Positions 44,930 through 55,259 of a stretch of DNA of 64,000 nt are shown here, piece by piece; position 1 is the first letter of the stretch, and every line of letters begins with the position of its first letter. The notes under the pieces were generated by a model. That model saw only the letters and a list, made by a program, of their open reading frames with translations. It had not been told where the DNA came from and did no database searches. This DNA is from Cordia subcordata (Eukaryota; Streptophyta; Magnoliopsida; Boraginales; Cordiaceae), in the NCBI GenBank assembly GCA_028554755.1, contig JAPTOF010000019.1:816001-880000 (forward strand). The letters run 5' to 3'. A program made the position numbers and the translations under genes.

Positions 44930-45045
44930 CGACAACGCGATCGAGTCAGTGTGGCGGCGATCTCACTGAAATATTGCGGGCTTTGGATTTCCACGCCGTT
45001 GGTCTCTCGCAGTCTGCCACTCACGCACATCCTCGATTAAAAAAA
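44930..45045 (+). repeat. Dispersed repeat, copy B
   Basis: This is the counterpart of the repeat at 13915-14030, in opposite orientation. It runs from GACAACGCGATCGAG to CACGCACATCCTCGATT and is followed at once by a run of about 15 A, which suggests retroposition. It lies about 470 bp upstream of the subtilase start. Confidence 0.75.
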
Positions 45046-45446
45046 AAAAAAAACACAAAGATAAAGGATAAAGCCCAGACCACACGTGACCAAAGCTAAA
45101 TTATACATTTCCATACTCCAATTCAAATGAGTAGATTAGTTGAAAAGAAAATTCTCACATATTTCTTTTTCAAGATTCTTTCTTTAACTCTAAAGCTGGC
45201 CCATATACATATTTTTTGTTCCAATTCAATCATTCATATAATGTAGACAACGATGAAGTGTCCCTACTCCCCTGTTTGTTTGTGTGTGTGTGTTTTTTTT
45301 TTTTTTCTCTGGATAAATTAGTGTCCTTACTCTCCATCTTTACACTCTACTTTGCATGCTTTCACACCTTATACAGCTGTACTGCCTGTACTCTCCCCAA
45401 CACACACACAAGACACGTACACACACACACACTCTCTTTTTGCTAC

Positions 45447-45453
45447 TATTTAA
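45447..45453 (+). promoter_or_regulatory. Possible TATA box of the subtilase gene
   Basis: TATTTAA lies 66 bp before the ATG at 45519 and would place transcription start near 45480. It is a motif match only. Confidence 0.3.
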
Positions 45454-45518
45454 GATAGCCATAGACATTGCTGAGTATTCCTTCTCTTATTCCCTGCCTG
45501 TTTAATTCTATCAAGGGA

Positions 45519-47858
45519 ATGAACACAAAAATGGAGGACAAAAATTTGTTCAAATTTTACACAGGAATAGTTCTGGTGCTTCTGGGTGCTTGCCACGTGG
45601 CGGTGACAGAGGCATTAGAGGAAAAGACATACATCGTTCACATGGCCAAATCACAAATGCCGGCGAGTTTCGACGACGACCACACTCGGTGGTTCCACTC
45701 GTCACTCAGATCGGTCTCCGAATCGGCTGAAATGCTCTACACTTACACCAACGTGTTGCATGGATTCTCCACGAGGCTAACGGCGAGAGAAGCCCGAATT
45801 CTTTCAAGCCGGCCCGGAATTCTCTCGGTTATTCCGGAATTAAGGTACGAGTTGCACACAACTCGGACCCCTTCATTTCTGGGTCTGGACAAGGCTGCCC
45901 AATTAATCCCTGAGTCAAACTCTGTGAGTGATGTAATCATTGGAGTTCTGGACACCGGCGTTTGGCCCGAAAGCAAGAGCTTTGACGACACGGGCCTTGG
46001 CACGATTCCAAGCTCATGGAAAGGAGCGTGTGAAACAGGCACCAACTTCTCGGCTTCTAGCTGCAACAGAAAGCTTGTCGGCGCACGTTACTTCGCTAAA
46101 GGCTACGAAGCCATACTGGGCCCCATCGATGACTCAAAAGAATCCAAATCGCCACGTGACGATGACGGCCACGGGACCCATACAGCTTCAACGGCAGCCG
46201 GCTCAGTCGTAACCGGCGCTAGCCTGTTCGGCTACGCAGCTGGGACAGCTCGTGGGATGGCCACGCGAGCGAGAGTAGCTGCTTATAAAGTTTGTTGGCT
46301 TGGCGGCTGTTTCAGCTCAGATATATTAGCCGCTATCGACAAAGCCATCGACGACAACGTTAATGTACTTTCGTTGTCTCTTGGTGGTAGCATGTCTGAT
46401 TACTATAGGGACAGTGTTGCAATTGGGTCATTTGCAGCTATGGAGAAGGGCATTTTGGTCTCTTGCTCAGCTGGAAATGCGGGGCCCAGCTCTTACAGTT
46501 TGTCCAACTTGGCACCTTGGATCACCACCGTGGGCGCAGGCACTTTGGACCGTGACTTCCCAGCTTTCGTTAGCCTCGGCGACGGTAAAAACATCTCCGG
46601 CGTTTCACTCTTCCGAGGTGAATCTTTGCCTAACAAAATGCTTCCTTTGGTTTACGCTGGCAATGTTAGTAATGTTACCAGTGGTAATCTTTGCACGACG
46701 GGGACTTTAATTCCTGAAAAAGTGAAGGGTAAAATTGTGTTATGTGACCGTGGAGTAAATGCTAGGGTCCAAAAGGGTGCTGTGGTAAAGGAAGCTGGTG
46801 GCGCGGGGATGGTGTTGGCCAACACCGCCGCCAATGGGGAGGAGCTGGTGGCGGATGCTCATTTACTTCCAGCCACGGCGGTGGGTCAGAAATCTGGTGA
46901 TGCAATCAAGAGTTACATAATTTCTGATCCTAATCCAACGGTCACGATTCTTTTCGAGGGAACCAAGGTTGGAATCGAGCCATCACCGGTGGTCGCTGCG
47001 TTTAGTTCGAGGGGGCCTAACTCGATCACACCGGAGATATTGAAGCCTGACCTAATAGCGCCGGGTGTCAACATCATAGCGGGGTGGACAGGCGAGGTGG
47101 GTCCCACTGGATTAACCGACGACAACAGACGCGTTGGGTTTAACATTATATCCGGCACTTCAATGTCTTGTCCACACGTTAGCGGCTTAGCGGCGCTGCT
47201 TAAAGGCGCACACCCGGATTGGAGCCCAGCCGCTATCCGCTCAGCTCTCATGACCACGGCTTACACGGCGTACAAAAGCAATGGAGGAGCACTGCAAGAT
47301 ATTGCAACCGGGAAGCCCTCCACGCCGTTTGATCATGGCGCTGGACACGTGGACCCCGTGGCAGCACTCAATCCTGGTCTTGTTTACGACTTGAATGTGG
47401 AGGATTATATAAAATTCCTATGTGCGTTAAATTATTCATCATCACAAATAAGCATCCTAGCGGGGAGGAATTTCAGCTGTGACCCAAGTAAGAAATACAG
47501 TGTTAATGACCTTAATTACCCTTCATTTGCGGTAAACTTTCTACCACATATAAGTGGCAGCGGCACTCCAAGTGGTGGTTCTAGCACAGTTAAGTACACA
47601 CGTACATTAACAAACGTTGGACCAGCTGGGGCCTATAAGGTTGCCGTTACTGCACCGAGGGACACAGTAGTTAAGATTTCCGTTGAGCCAGAGACATTGA
47701 CTTTTAGTCAAATGAACGAGAAGAAATCATATACAGTGACCTTTACTGCAACAACTTCAAAGCCATCAAACACAAATGTGTTCGGCAGGATTGAGTGGAG
47801 TGATGGTAAGCATACTGTGGGAAGCCCAGTGGCCATTAGTTGGGAGTTAAATGAATAA
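45519..47858 (+). CDS. Subtilisin-like serine protease, SBT1.7/ARA12-like
   Basis: An intronless gene of 779 residues from ATG 45519; the ATG at 45531 has a better context (AAAATGG) and would give 775. The upstream in-frame codons begin with TTG and are not used. A signal peptide (about residues 9-33) is followed by the I9 prodomain (TYIVHMAKSQMP) and the mature enzyme from about TTRTPSFLGL. The triad is Asp145 (VLDTGVWPES), His218 (GHGTHTAS) and Ser548 (SGTSMSCPHVSG), with oxyanion Asn320 (SAGNAGPS). A PA domain lies between His and Ser, and a fibronectin III-like end follows (TRTLTNVG). It is a secreted cell-wall or apoplast protease; Arabidopsis SBT1.7 is needed for seed-coat mucilage release. 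An AATAAA signal lies at 47929-47934. Confidence 0.96.
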   Translation: MNTKMEDKNLFKFYTGIVLVLLGACHVAVTEALEEKTYIVHMAKSQMPASFDDDHTRWFHSSLRSVSESAEMLYTYTNVLHGFSTRLTAREARILSSRPGILSVIPELRYELHTTRTPSFLGLDKAAQLIPESNSVSDVIIGVLDTGVWPESKSFDDTGLGTIPSSWKGACETGTNFSASSCNRKLVGARYFAKGYEAILGPIDDSKESKSPRDDDGHGTHTASTAAGSVVTGASLFGYAAGTARGMATRARVAAYKVCWLGGCFSSDILAAIDKAIDDNVNVLSLSLGGSMSDYYRDSVAIGSFAAMEKGILVSCSAGNAGPSSYSLSNLAPWITTVGAGTLDRDFPAFVSLGDGKNISGVSLFRGESLPNKMLPLVYAGNVSNVTSGNLCTTGTLIPEKVKGKIVLCDRGVNARVQKGAVVKEAGGAGMVLANTAANGEELVADAHLLPATAVGQKSGDAIKSYIISDPNPTVTILFEGTKVGIEPSPVVAAFSSRGPNSITPEILKPDLIAPGVNIIAGWTGEVGPTGLTDDNRRVGFNIISGTSMSCPHVSGLAALLKGAHPDWSPAAIRSALMTTAYTAYKSNGGALQDIATGKPSTPFDHGAGHVDPVAALNPGLVYDLNVEDYIKFLCALNYSSSQISILAGRNFSCDPSKKYSVNDLNYPSFAVNFLPHISGSGTPSGGSSTVKYTRTLTNVGPAGAYKVAVTAPRDTVVKISVEPETLTFSQMNEKKSYTVTFTATTSKPSNTNVFGRIEWSDGKHTVGSPVAISWELNE

Positions 47859-47928
47859 ACTGTTCTTGGCTTTTTATATATGCTTAAAGTGGAGCAAGTT
47901 TAGCAGCTTAATGTTAGTGTCAATTTCA

Positions 47929-47934
47929 AATAAA
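47929..47934 (+). terminator. Poly(A) signal of the subtilase gene
   Basis: AATAAA lies 71 bp after the stop codon, a usual distance for a plant near-upstream element. Confidence 0.5.
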
Positions 47935-48201
47935 AGATTATATATTTTGTGTTTCTTTGTTTGTTTGCCAGCTACAAATTGAAAAACATGGATTTGTAGC
48001 GTGTTTGTGGTTGTCCTCTTGAGCTAGAAAAACATCAAGAAGCTAAAGATGATGCACTCGTTTTCTTGGCTTAATTAAGTGTACAGTGAGTATTCATTCG
48101 CAGCTGCCAATGTATGTGAAGGATCAGCTACTGATAAAGCCACACAAGTTGTACTTATGGGTTAATAATGATTATATTCTTGTCAATCATTATTTTACTT
48201 A

Positions 48202-49182
48202 TTTTGTTGAGAGTTAAATTCAAATAGCCCCTAATGTTTACATTTTTTTTTATTTTAGTTTTTATTATTACAAATAATTTATATAAGTCCTCAATGTTTA
48301 TTTATTATAGTTAAATTAGTCCCTGTAATTAGAGTTAAATTCAAATAAGTCCTTAATATTTACATATTTTTTAATTTTAATCCCTATTATTTCAAAAAAT
48401 TCATACAAGTTCCCAATGTTTAATTATTATGGTCAGATTAGTCCCTACAATTAGAATGGACGTTGGTTTTGACGAAAATGTCCCAAATGACCTCAAACAT
48501 AAAAGCAATTGACAATCTTATCTTTTGTGCTATAAAACAAAATTCGATTATCTATTTTTTTAAGCAAGAATTCCTAGTCAAAAAGAAAAAAAAAACAGTA
48601 GGAATTTAACATTTTAAATGATAATTATTGCATTCTTTGCATATGTGGATTTATTGTGAACTATAAGACACATTAGACATTTGATTGAAATTTTTTAATA
48701 AAAATTAAGAATTTTTATTATCTAAAATTATTCCATAATGAAATTTACAGTACAAAAGTTCAAGGTATTATAATCAACTAAGAATAAAAAAAAAAGAAAA
48801 GAAAAAAAAATGACAACTTGAGTTTAGGGACTAATTTGAAAAATCACGTCAACTTTAGGGACTATGTGCGTGATTTCCCCTTTTACAAACTTATTCAAAT
48901 TAATTCCAATTTTTTTTATTCATTTTTTCTTAAAACAGGGACTAACTTAAATAAGTTTGTAAAACACTAAAGACTAGTATGGATTCTTTTCAAATAATGG
49001 GGACTAGTTTGATTAATTTTGCAAAACATTGAGAATAATATAAAATTTTTAAATAATATGGACTAATTTGATTACATTTGTAAAATATTAAGGACTAATT
49101 TAAATATTTTAAAATAATAAGGACTATTTTAAAAAAATAGAGAAACAATGAGGACTTATTGTGAAATTTACCCTTTTGTTGA
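48202..49182. mobile_element. Mutator-like element with perfect 9-bp duplication
   Basis: The element 48211-49173 (963 bp) is flanked by TTTTGTTGA on both sides (48202-48210 and 49174-49182). Its ends are inverted: left GAGTTAAATTCAAATAG, right (reverse complement) GGGTAAATTTCACAATAAG. The left end is tandemly duplicated (units start at 48211 and 48332, period about 121). Repeats of the form AGTCCYTAATRTTTA fill the left part and their complement the right. There is no transposase ORF. Confidence 0.85.
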
Positions 49183-49453
49183 TTACGGTCCTTGATTAAG
49201 TTAACGTCAGTCGCCATTTTTTTTATCCATTCATGTTTCCTTTTCGCCACGTATAAGAAATTTGTGTTATGGAGTTGTTCTCTCTAATAAGGCACAAGAA
49301 GTGATGAAGATGTCATCAATAGTTACAAATCTCAGACTTTTGCTTTTTCTCTTTTTTGGTTAAATTTTTTTTTTCAGATACGTGTATAACATATATATAT
49401 ATATATGCATATATATATATATATACATATACATATACATATATATATACATA

Positions 49454-49513
<60 letters not shown>

Positions 49514-50465
49514 AAAATAGTCATGCCTCATTACTCTTATAGCTTCGATCCGCAGGAATGAATTTGCTGTTCATTATGGATGAAATTTAATACCTCAGAT
49601 TCTTGGGATAAATTAAATAAAATAATGCAAAAATCTTAGAACTTCAACGGTATGTTAAATTTATTTGTGAAATTTTAACTGTATAATTGTGAAATTATTA
49701 ATAGTAAAGTTCTGATCAGAAATATTGTTGAACAGAGGCACTTGATTGACTAGTGTTAGTGTTTACATATTGACCTTGTAATTGTTTGAGGATGATGTTG
49801 GGTTTCTAAAAATATGAAAGAGTATTTTGCAAAAGAAAAAAAATAACAACTCTTAGAAAATGAATAATTCCAATAAGTTTATGAACAACAAGGGTTAACA
49901 TGAATATATTTTGAATAATATGACTAATTTAGTTTTTATTTGTGAAATACTAGAAATTAATATAAACATTTTGAAATAATGAAGACTTATATTGTGTAAC
50001 TAATCTATGGACGTTGTTAAACACTAGCATTCGGAGACTAGAAAATATTGAAACTTTTTTTAAAAAAAATAAAATATAGAGAACAGTTTATTTATTATTT
50101 GTATATTCTTTTGTTGACTTTCAGAACTTATAAATTAGGCCACTAAGTTTAATGCCAATCCAGCCCAGTTACTACTTTCAGAAATTATAAGTCAGCCCAT
50201 TAATTTTAAATCCAATCCAGCCCAGTTACTAAAGTGCTCAACGTCCACGGTATCCTTAATCCACATCTAATCTAATTGGCTGAACGTAATAGTCGCCATA
50301 TTTTGCGCAGCAGTTGACACCTCCAAGACTCGTGGCAAAAAATGCATGCAACACAGAACCATGAATTCAAGATAAATGAACAAAGCGTAGACCCACAATA
50401 ACATGCATTGTAAAACACCAAAAAAAAAAAAGAAAAAAGAAAAACGCATTGCGAGTCCACCGAAA
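49183..50465. other. Intergenic DNA before the LEA_6 gene
   Basis: AT-rich. An AT microsatellite fills 49390-49507. A near-repeat containing CCAGCCCAGTTACTA occurs at about 50159-50175 and 50217-50233. The remainder is the likely LEA_6 promoter; no clear ABRE core (ACGTGG/T) was seen near the start. Confidence 0.5.
49390..49507. repeat. Long AT microsatellite
   Basis: Mostly (AT)n with ATAC and ATGC interruptions over about 118 bp; most of it can fold on itself. Confidence 0.95.
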
Positions 50466-50470
50466 GAGAA

Positions 50471-50734
50471 ATGGATAAAAATGGAGGAAGCCAGATGCAA
50501 AGCAAAGCAGGTGAAAATCAGAAGGATAAACTAGAAGGATTGCCTGTAGAGACTAGTCCCTACACCCAGTACAAAGACTTGGAGGATTACAAGAGGCAAG
50601 GCTATGGCACGGAGGGCCACCTCCAACCTCAACCTGGCCGTGGTGCCGCCGCTTCCACCGACGCTCCCACCCTGACTGGCGGCTCTGCCCCTATTCAGGC
50701 CACTGATGTCATCAACCGTCATGGCGTCCCTTAG
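50471..50734 (+). CDS. LEA_6 (PvLEA18-type) late embryogenesis abundant protein
   Basis: A single-exon gene of 87 residues, starting at ATG 50471 in good context (GAGAAATGG). The core EGLPVETSPYTQYKDLEDYK followed by RQGYGTEGHLQP and PGRGA is the signature of group 6 LEA proteins (Pfam LEA_6; Arabidopsis At2g23110 and At2g23120 as I recall). It is very polar, without Cys or Trp, rich in Gly, Gln, Pro and Thr, and should be disordered. These proteins accumulate in drying seeds and under water deficit and are thought to protect cell contents; their biochemistry is not settled. The opposite-strand ORFs at 50267-50505 and 50531-50800 are shadows. Confidence 0.92.
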   Translation: MDKNGGSQMQSKAGENQKDKLEGLPVETSPYTQYKDLEDYKRQGYGTEGHLQPQPGRGAAASTDAPTLTGGSAPIQATDVINRHGVP

Positions 50735-51778
50735 TTTTGCTATCCTATACGACCTTAATTTGGTTGCATACACACCTGGTTTTTTTTTTTTTTTTTTCAA
50801 GTCATAATTATGTTAAGAGTACTGCTTGTGTTGTTGTATGTCTTGTACGAGGGTTACGTACGTTCTAGCGGTATGCGTCCACTTGACGTGGCGTTTTCTT
50901 TTACAATTGTTTTAATTTCTTCCTAAAATATGGATGATCATCGTTTCAGTTTTATTGGAACCAAATTTGATCTCGTCAACCGACGAGGGGTGTCATTCTT
51001 AAAAAAACTAAAATGCGCCCATTTGCAATTCAGCATGTTTAAGCCGTGTGGTTACCACTCTCTGCAGCTATGCTGAAATGGGAACGAAAGGAAATATTTT
51101 TCTTCTAGAGGTGAGGTGACGTTTTGTATGATCTCAGGCATACTTAATTACAACCTCTACGTCTATAATACCACCTCCTCCTTATATATTACTTGAAATG
51201 TCATTCTTTCTAGATTATTCTTTTTAAGAAAGTGTTTAATACTTATTATAAATTTCAGAACTAAACTCTACCGCGTGTTATCCCTACTTTAAATAAAATA
51301 TGAACCCTTAAGTGTTATTTCATAGGACAAAAAATAAATTCCTGATCTAGATGAGGCATGAGATCAGAGCGGTGGATTTTGACACTTGGGCTTAAAATTA
51401 CCAGTTGTTGAAGGGTCCCCATGTTGGGATCTGGAGATTGGGTAAAAACAAAAGTTGGTCGGGAGACAAGGTTGCAATAAAACAACAGTACCAAGGCTCT
51501 TTCCCCTTTTAAAAAAGGTTATGTTGACTAGGAGATAACATCGAAGGCTGGTTTGCTTTAGCAGTGCCTTGGGGACACGGTGACCAATATTTCGGAATCC
51601 AATGTATCCAGAACTGCATAGAGATTGAAATGAAATAGGGTTCCTCCAGCCTTTCAATGTTTTGTGTCACCGCAGGGTAGGCGCAGAAATAATTATTGAA
51701 AATTATATTAAATGGTATATATATTTTTTTAAGCTAGGGTTTGAGAGTCTCCGTCGTCCACGGCCGAGGGTTTTGTTC

Positions 51779-51842
51779 TTGATTTAAACCGGACCAAAGC
51801 CACAAAGACATTGATTTAAACCGGACCAAAGCCACAAAGATA
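51779..51842. repeat. 32-bp tandem duplication
   Basis: Two copies (51779-51810 and 51811-51842) beginning TTGATTTAAACCGGACCAAA differ at one base, so the duplication is recent. Confidence 0.95.
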
Positions 51843-53884
51843 TCACATGGTCCCACAAAGCTCTTCCACCATCTAAGATTGGTAATATGTCCCTTAATGA
51901 AAGTAACATTTTTTGTTTTGTCTTGGGTCAAGACTTAAAAGGTAAGGTCAACTCTAATCTTATACGAATTAGACACCTTTTGTTTGCTTTGGAGATTTGC
52001 TTTTCCTGAAATGGCGATGGCTTATTTTTACATTAAAAATAAAATATCTTATATGGTTTTACGATATGAGATAATGTATTATAAATGTGTCATTGTCACA
52101 ATGACGTATATCATTTATCCTCAAGTTCCACAGTTGCGTTGGAGACCACTTGGATATTAGTGGGCTTCTTTAAATTACTAAAGAAAGCGCAGCAATTACC
52201 GATAGAAAAGCGTTAAATAAAACAAAAATTGGTGAGGTTTCACGCGTTGGTTGACAAAGAACTCCAATAATGTTACGATGGCTACTCCTTTTCTATATTT
52301 GTTGGACCAGTCCAATAATGTTGCAATAGCCTACTTAAATCGTGTTTTATACGCTTATTACTATCATATTTCGTTACCCAACCATTCATAGAATCTTAAT
52401 ACATCACTATTTCTCCGTTGACAATGCTATATGAGGTCACGTAATTTAGATCATTAGAACAATATCTATAGGTAATACTTCCTATCCCTAATCAAAATAG
52501 TTAAATATTATTAATAAAGCTCAAACAATTTTCTGGATCTTTTAATCGCACCTAAAACTGAAATTTACAACATATATAAGACCATCAAATCTGAACTTTA
52601 ATTTATGTCCAGGATTGCTAGCAAGATTTTACACCATCATCCAAAAATTTAAAGAATTTTACACATAGTCTTTCTATTTATAGATTAATTCATAGTCTCT
52701 AACGCAAATGCAAAACCTCAGTGAAAGTAAAATCGAAATACTTAAGGACTATATAAATCTGGTACATATAGTATCTCTATTATTGTTGTCAGAAATCTCA
52801 TGCTATCAAGTCTTCATAGGTGAACATCTTTGTATAGCTTTATTTGTCCAAAAATTAACGTGTATATATATATATGTATATATATATATTAACATATAAT
52901 TTGCAGAATACTTCTGCTGAATAAGAATATTGGACTTGCCACTCTCTTATCTCTTCTTTCTTTTTGCAAAAACCTCAAACACAAATGTGCACTTGAAGTC
53001 TTGGATTCAAAAGATAATTAAGTTATTAAGACTATCTATTTCCAGATACAAGGCCCAAAGTCCAATTCCACGAAAGTGGAGTATACCAAAAGAAAGAAAA
53101 AAAAAAAAAGCGCACCCGAAGTCTGATCACCAGGGACAATCAACCCTAATCAGCATTCCCCTGGTTAGTGGTGTCATTTTCAAATGGCTGTAAGAAGTGT
53201 ACTTTTGTTTGGAAAAACGTGATCGCTAGTCTATTAAGGAGCTACTAGCGCAACGCAAATCGTAATTTCAATGTCTAACAAATTGACCAGTCTTTTTTCT
53301 TTTTTTTTTTTTTTTTAAAGTCATTGATGTTGACCAGAGTTAACTAATTGAAAATTTTCCCTTGAACACAAGCTTGAGATCTGCACAAGTCTAATACCAC
53401 AGGAAGCTTCTCACATTTTGCAGAGATTATAAATGTATATATCCATTTCTTGCCTCATTAGACGGCAAAGGGGCATTAGTAAAAGTCAACCAGCTTCATA
53501 TTGTTCCACAAGCCTTCCGTGAAATAATTATTCAAAGCTTCAACACATATAAATGATCAAAATCACATGTTTCCATTTCCATTACCATATTAAGTTATAG
53601 TAAGAATTTGATGCTTGCAGGCCACATACGTACTCAGATGCAATGTTTTGCCTCAGGCAAATAACATCACCAGCAGTTGATATGGCATTTAATAGAAGGT
53701 GGTTGGTTGAATAGGACACAAGATCAAGATTCCTGCAGTGTCTTTATCATAATAATAAGATGACAAGGTCAATATTGACGCCTATCGAAAGATGTCCATC
53801 ACAGCTTACGCACTAAGAATTTTATAGTGAAAATCTACTCCACATTTCCAAACCTCATCCACATTACATTTTTTCTTATGTAAT

Positions 53885-53960
53885 ATGTATATATATACAT
53901 ATATACATATATATATGTATATATATGCATATATATACATATATATATATATATATGTAT
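53885..53960. repeat. TA/TATG palindromic microsatellite
   Basis: Alternating TATA, TACATA and TATGTA blocks over about 75 bp; the strand is nearly self-complementary. Confidence 0.85.
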
Positions 53961-54219
53961 GGCCTGCTGGTGGCCAATAGTTTTCTTGATTTATATAACA
54001 TGCATGCGCTAAATTAAGTTATATACATATATACTCTGCTCTTCTATTGTATTTTTTTAATTGTCCCCAAGATCCTTTTGTTCTCTGGCTTCTTTTTGTC
54101 TCACTTCAACATTTTCCCCTTGAGCTATAAAGCTCTCGAGTCTAGAGTGCAACGCAAATCGTGCAGGCGTTTCCTATAGTTCAATCTTGAATAGGAAGTC
54201 GATATTGGTCCCAGTAGAA

Positions 54220-55251
54220 ATGGAAAGGAACACTTCCTTTGCAAAATGGGTGCGTTTTCCTACTAGGAATGAGTTGGAGGAAAGAGAACACCAAGAAGAA
54301 GCAGAAGAAGCATTGTCATTATGTGATCTTCCCCTCGAAGAAGACGACAATCAATCGAGAAAAGAAGCCCCTCAAACCACAAAAAACCAAGATGATTTCG
54401 ACTTTTGTTCGCTGTTAAAGGAATCAGATCAGATGGTTGCTGCAGATGAAGTCTTCTTCCAGGGCCAAATTCTCCCTTTGCGCCATTCACTGAGTTCATC
54501 CGAAGGCGGCTTGGCGGCATCGAGAAGCAACAGCCGTAATAGTAGCAGGTGCATTTCGAGGTCAGAATCAATGGAACGCAGCTATTCAAGTGGGTTCACT
54601 AGCGGCAGCAGCAGAAGCAGCAGTATCAGAAGTCATCAATCATCATCAAGCAGTGGCAGCTCTTCTACAAACACGCCAAATTACAAGCTGCCTAGAGTGC
54701 GCAACCGTTTTCATTATTCCCATCCAAGTCCAAGACCCCAAATCAAAATCTCGAATTCTAGGAACAAACAATTGGGCAATTCCAATCAGAAGCAATCGAC
54801 GATCTGGAGCCATTTCCGTTTGGGACTTTTGACACCTCCTGAAATCGCTTTACAAGATCTAAAATCTCGAAGCAGTAACATCAATAATAAAGTTTTTGGT
54901 AGCCGTGACAGCACTGGCAGCAATGGTTCAAACACTAGAGCTAATCAGAAGCAGAAGCAGCTGGGTGGTATATTTTTCAATCAAAATGGGGCCTTATTTG
55001 GTGGCTGCAAGTGTACTGTGGACGCAGTCGTCGAGACAGTTCCTTCACGAGTTGTTACAATTCGAAGAAGCGCAAGCGAAAACGAGGTGTATTCGCATGA
55101 TGATCAAGAGCTGGACCAATTAGCAGCGAAGGGGACAAAGCAGCAGCAACAAGAAGGAAAACAAGCCTTGTCACGTCATCGGACGTTTGAATGGTTAAAG
55201 CAGCTTTCACTTGAAGGCCAAAGTGCAGCAGCAGATGATGATGAAGCATAG
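54220..55251 (+). CDS. Ser-rich protein of unknown function with ADEVFFQGQILPL motif
   Basis: A single-exon gene of 343 residues from ATG 54220 (GTAGAAATGGAAAGG); the longer frame starts at TTG and is not used. Residues 75-87 read ADEVFFQGQILPL, close to the ADExFxxGxLLPL motif of plant membrane-associated kinase regulators (MAKR) and BKI1, though the rest does not clearly match them. A long Ser-rich region (about 90-150) includes runs of Ser with Arg. Other recognisable parts are TIWSHFRLGLLTPPEIALQD, a Cys pair GGCKC, TIRRSASENEV and RHRTFEWLKQLSLEG. The RRSxS-type sites suggest phosphorylation, possibly 14-3-3 binding (inference). It is plant-specific and of unknown function; a membrane-signalling role is a guess from the motif. 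No signal peptide or membrane segment is visible. Confidence 0.8.
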   Translation: MERNTSFAKWVRFPTRNELEEREHQEEAEEALSLCDLPLEEDDNQSRKEAPQTTKNQDDFDFCSLLKESDQMVAADEVFFQGQILPLRHSLSSSEGGLAASRSNSRNSSRCISRSESMERSYSSGFTSGSSRSSSIRSHQSSSSSGSSSTNTPNYKLPRVRNRFHYSHPSPRPQIKISNSRNKQLGNSNQKQSTIWSHFRLGLLTPPEIALQDLKSRSSNINNKVFGSRDSTGSNGSNTRANQKQKQLGGIFFNQNGALFGGCKCTVDAVVETVPSRVVTIRRSASENEVYSHDDQELDQLAAKGTKQQQQEGKQALSRHRTFEWLKQLSLEGQSAAADDDEA

Positions 55252-55259
55252 GTTGAAAA

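Larger units (their letters stand above)
39860..45440. other. Long gene-poor interval between P4H and subtilase genes
   Basis: Apart from the P4H upstream flank and the transposon-like inserts listed separately (40349-40476, 44186-44411, 44930-45045), I see no gene. The ORFs here (for example 42076-42378) lack motifs. Two similar stretches near 42376-42430 and 43010-43065 (both with gacttrtgggcc) suggest a further degenerate duplication. Confidence 0.5.
50750..54180. other. Intergenic DNA between LEA_6 and the Ser-rich gene
   Basis: No gene is seen. It holds a T-run at about 50782-50799, a 32-bp tandem duplication (51779-51842), TA microsatellites at 52861-52892 and 53885-53960, and a T-run at 53298-53318. 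The minus-strand ORF at 51364-51657 has no recognised motif. Confidence 0.5.

Noticed and set aside
45468..45518. Seventeen extra codons upstream of the subtilase ATG
   Set aside because: The extended frame begins with TTG; the first ATG is at 45519 and the signal peptide follows from there.
50267..50505. Two hydrophobic minus-strand ORFs near the LEA_6 start
   Set aside because: They are translations of A-rich and promoter sequence on the opposite strand; the Phe runs come from poly-A.
51364..51657. Minus-strand ORF of 97 codons
   Set aside because: No recognised domain; it may be an old transposon piece, but nothing supports a gene.
54187..54219. Eleven extra codons upstream of the Ser-rich gene
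   Set aside because: They begin with TTG, and the first ATG in frame is 54220 in good context.
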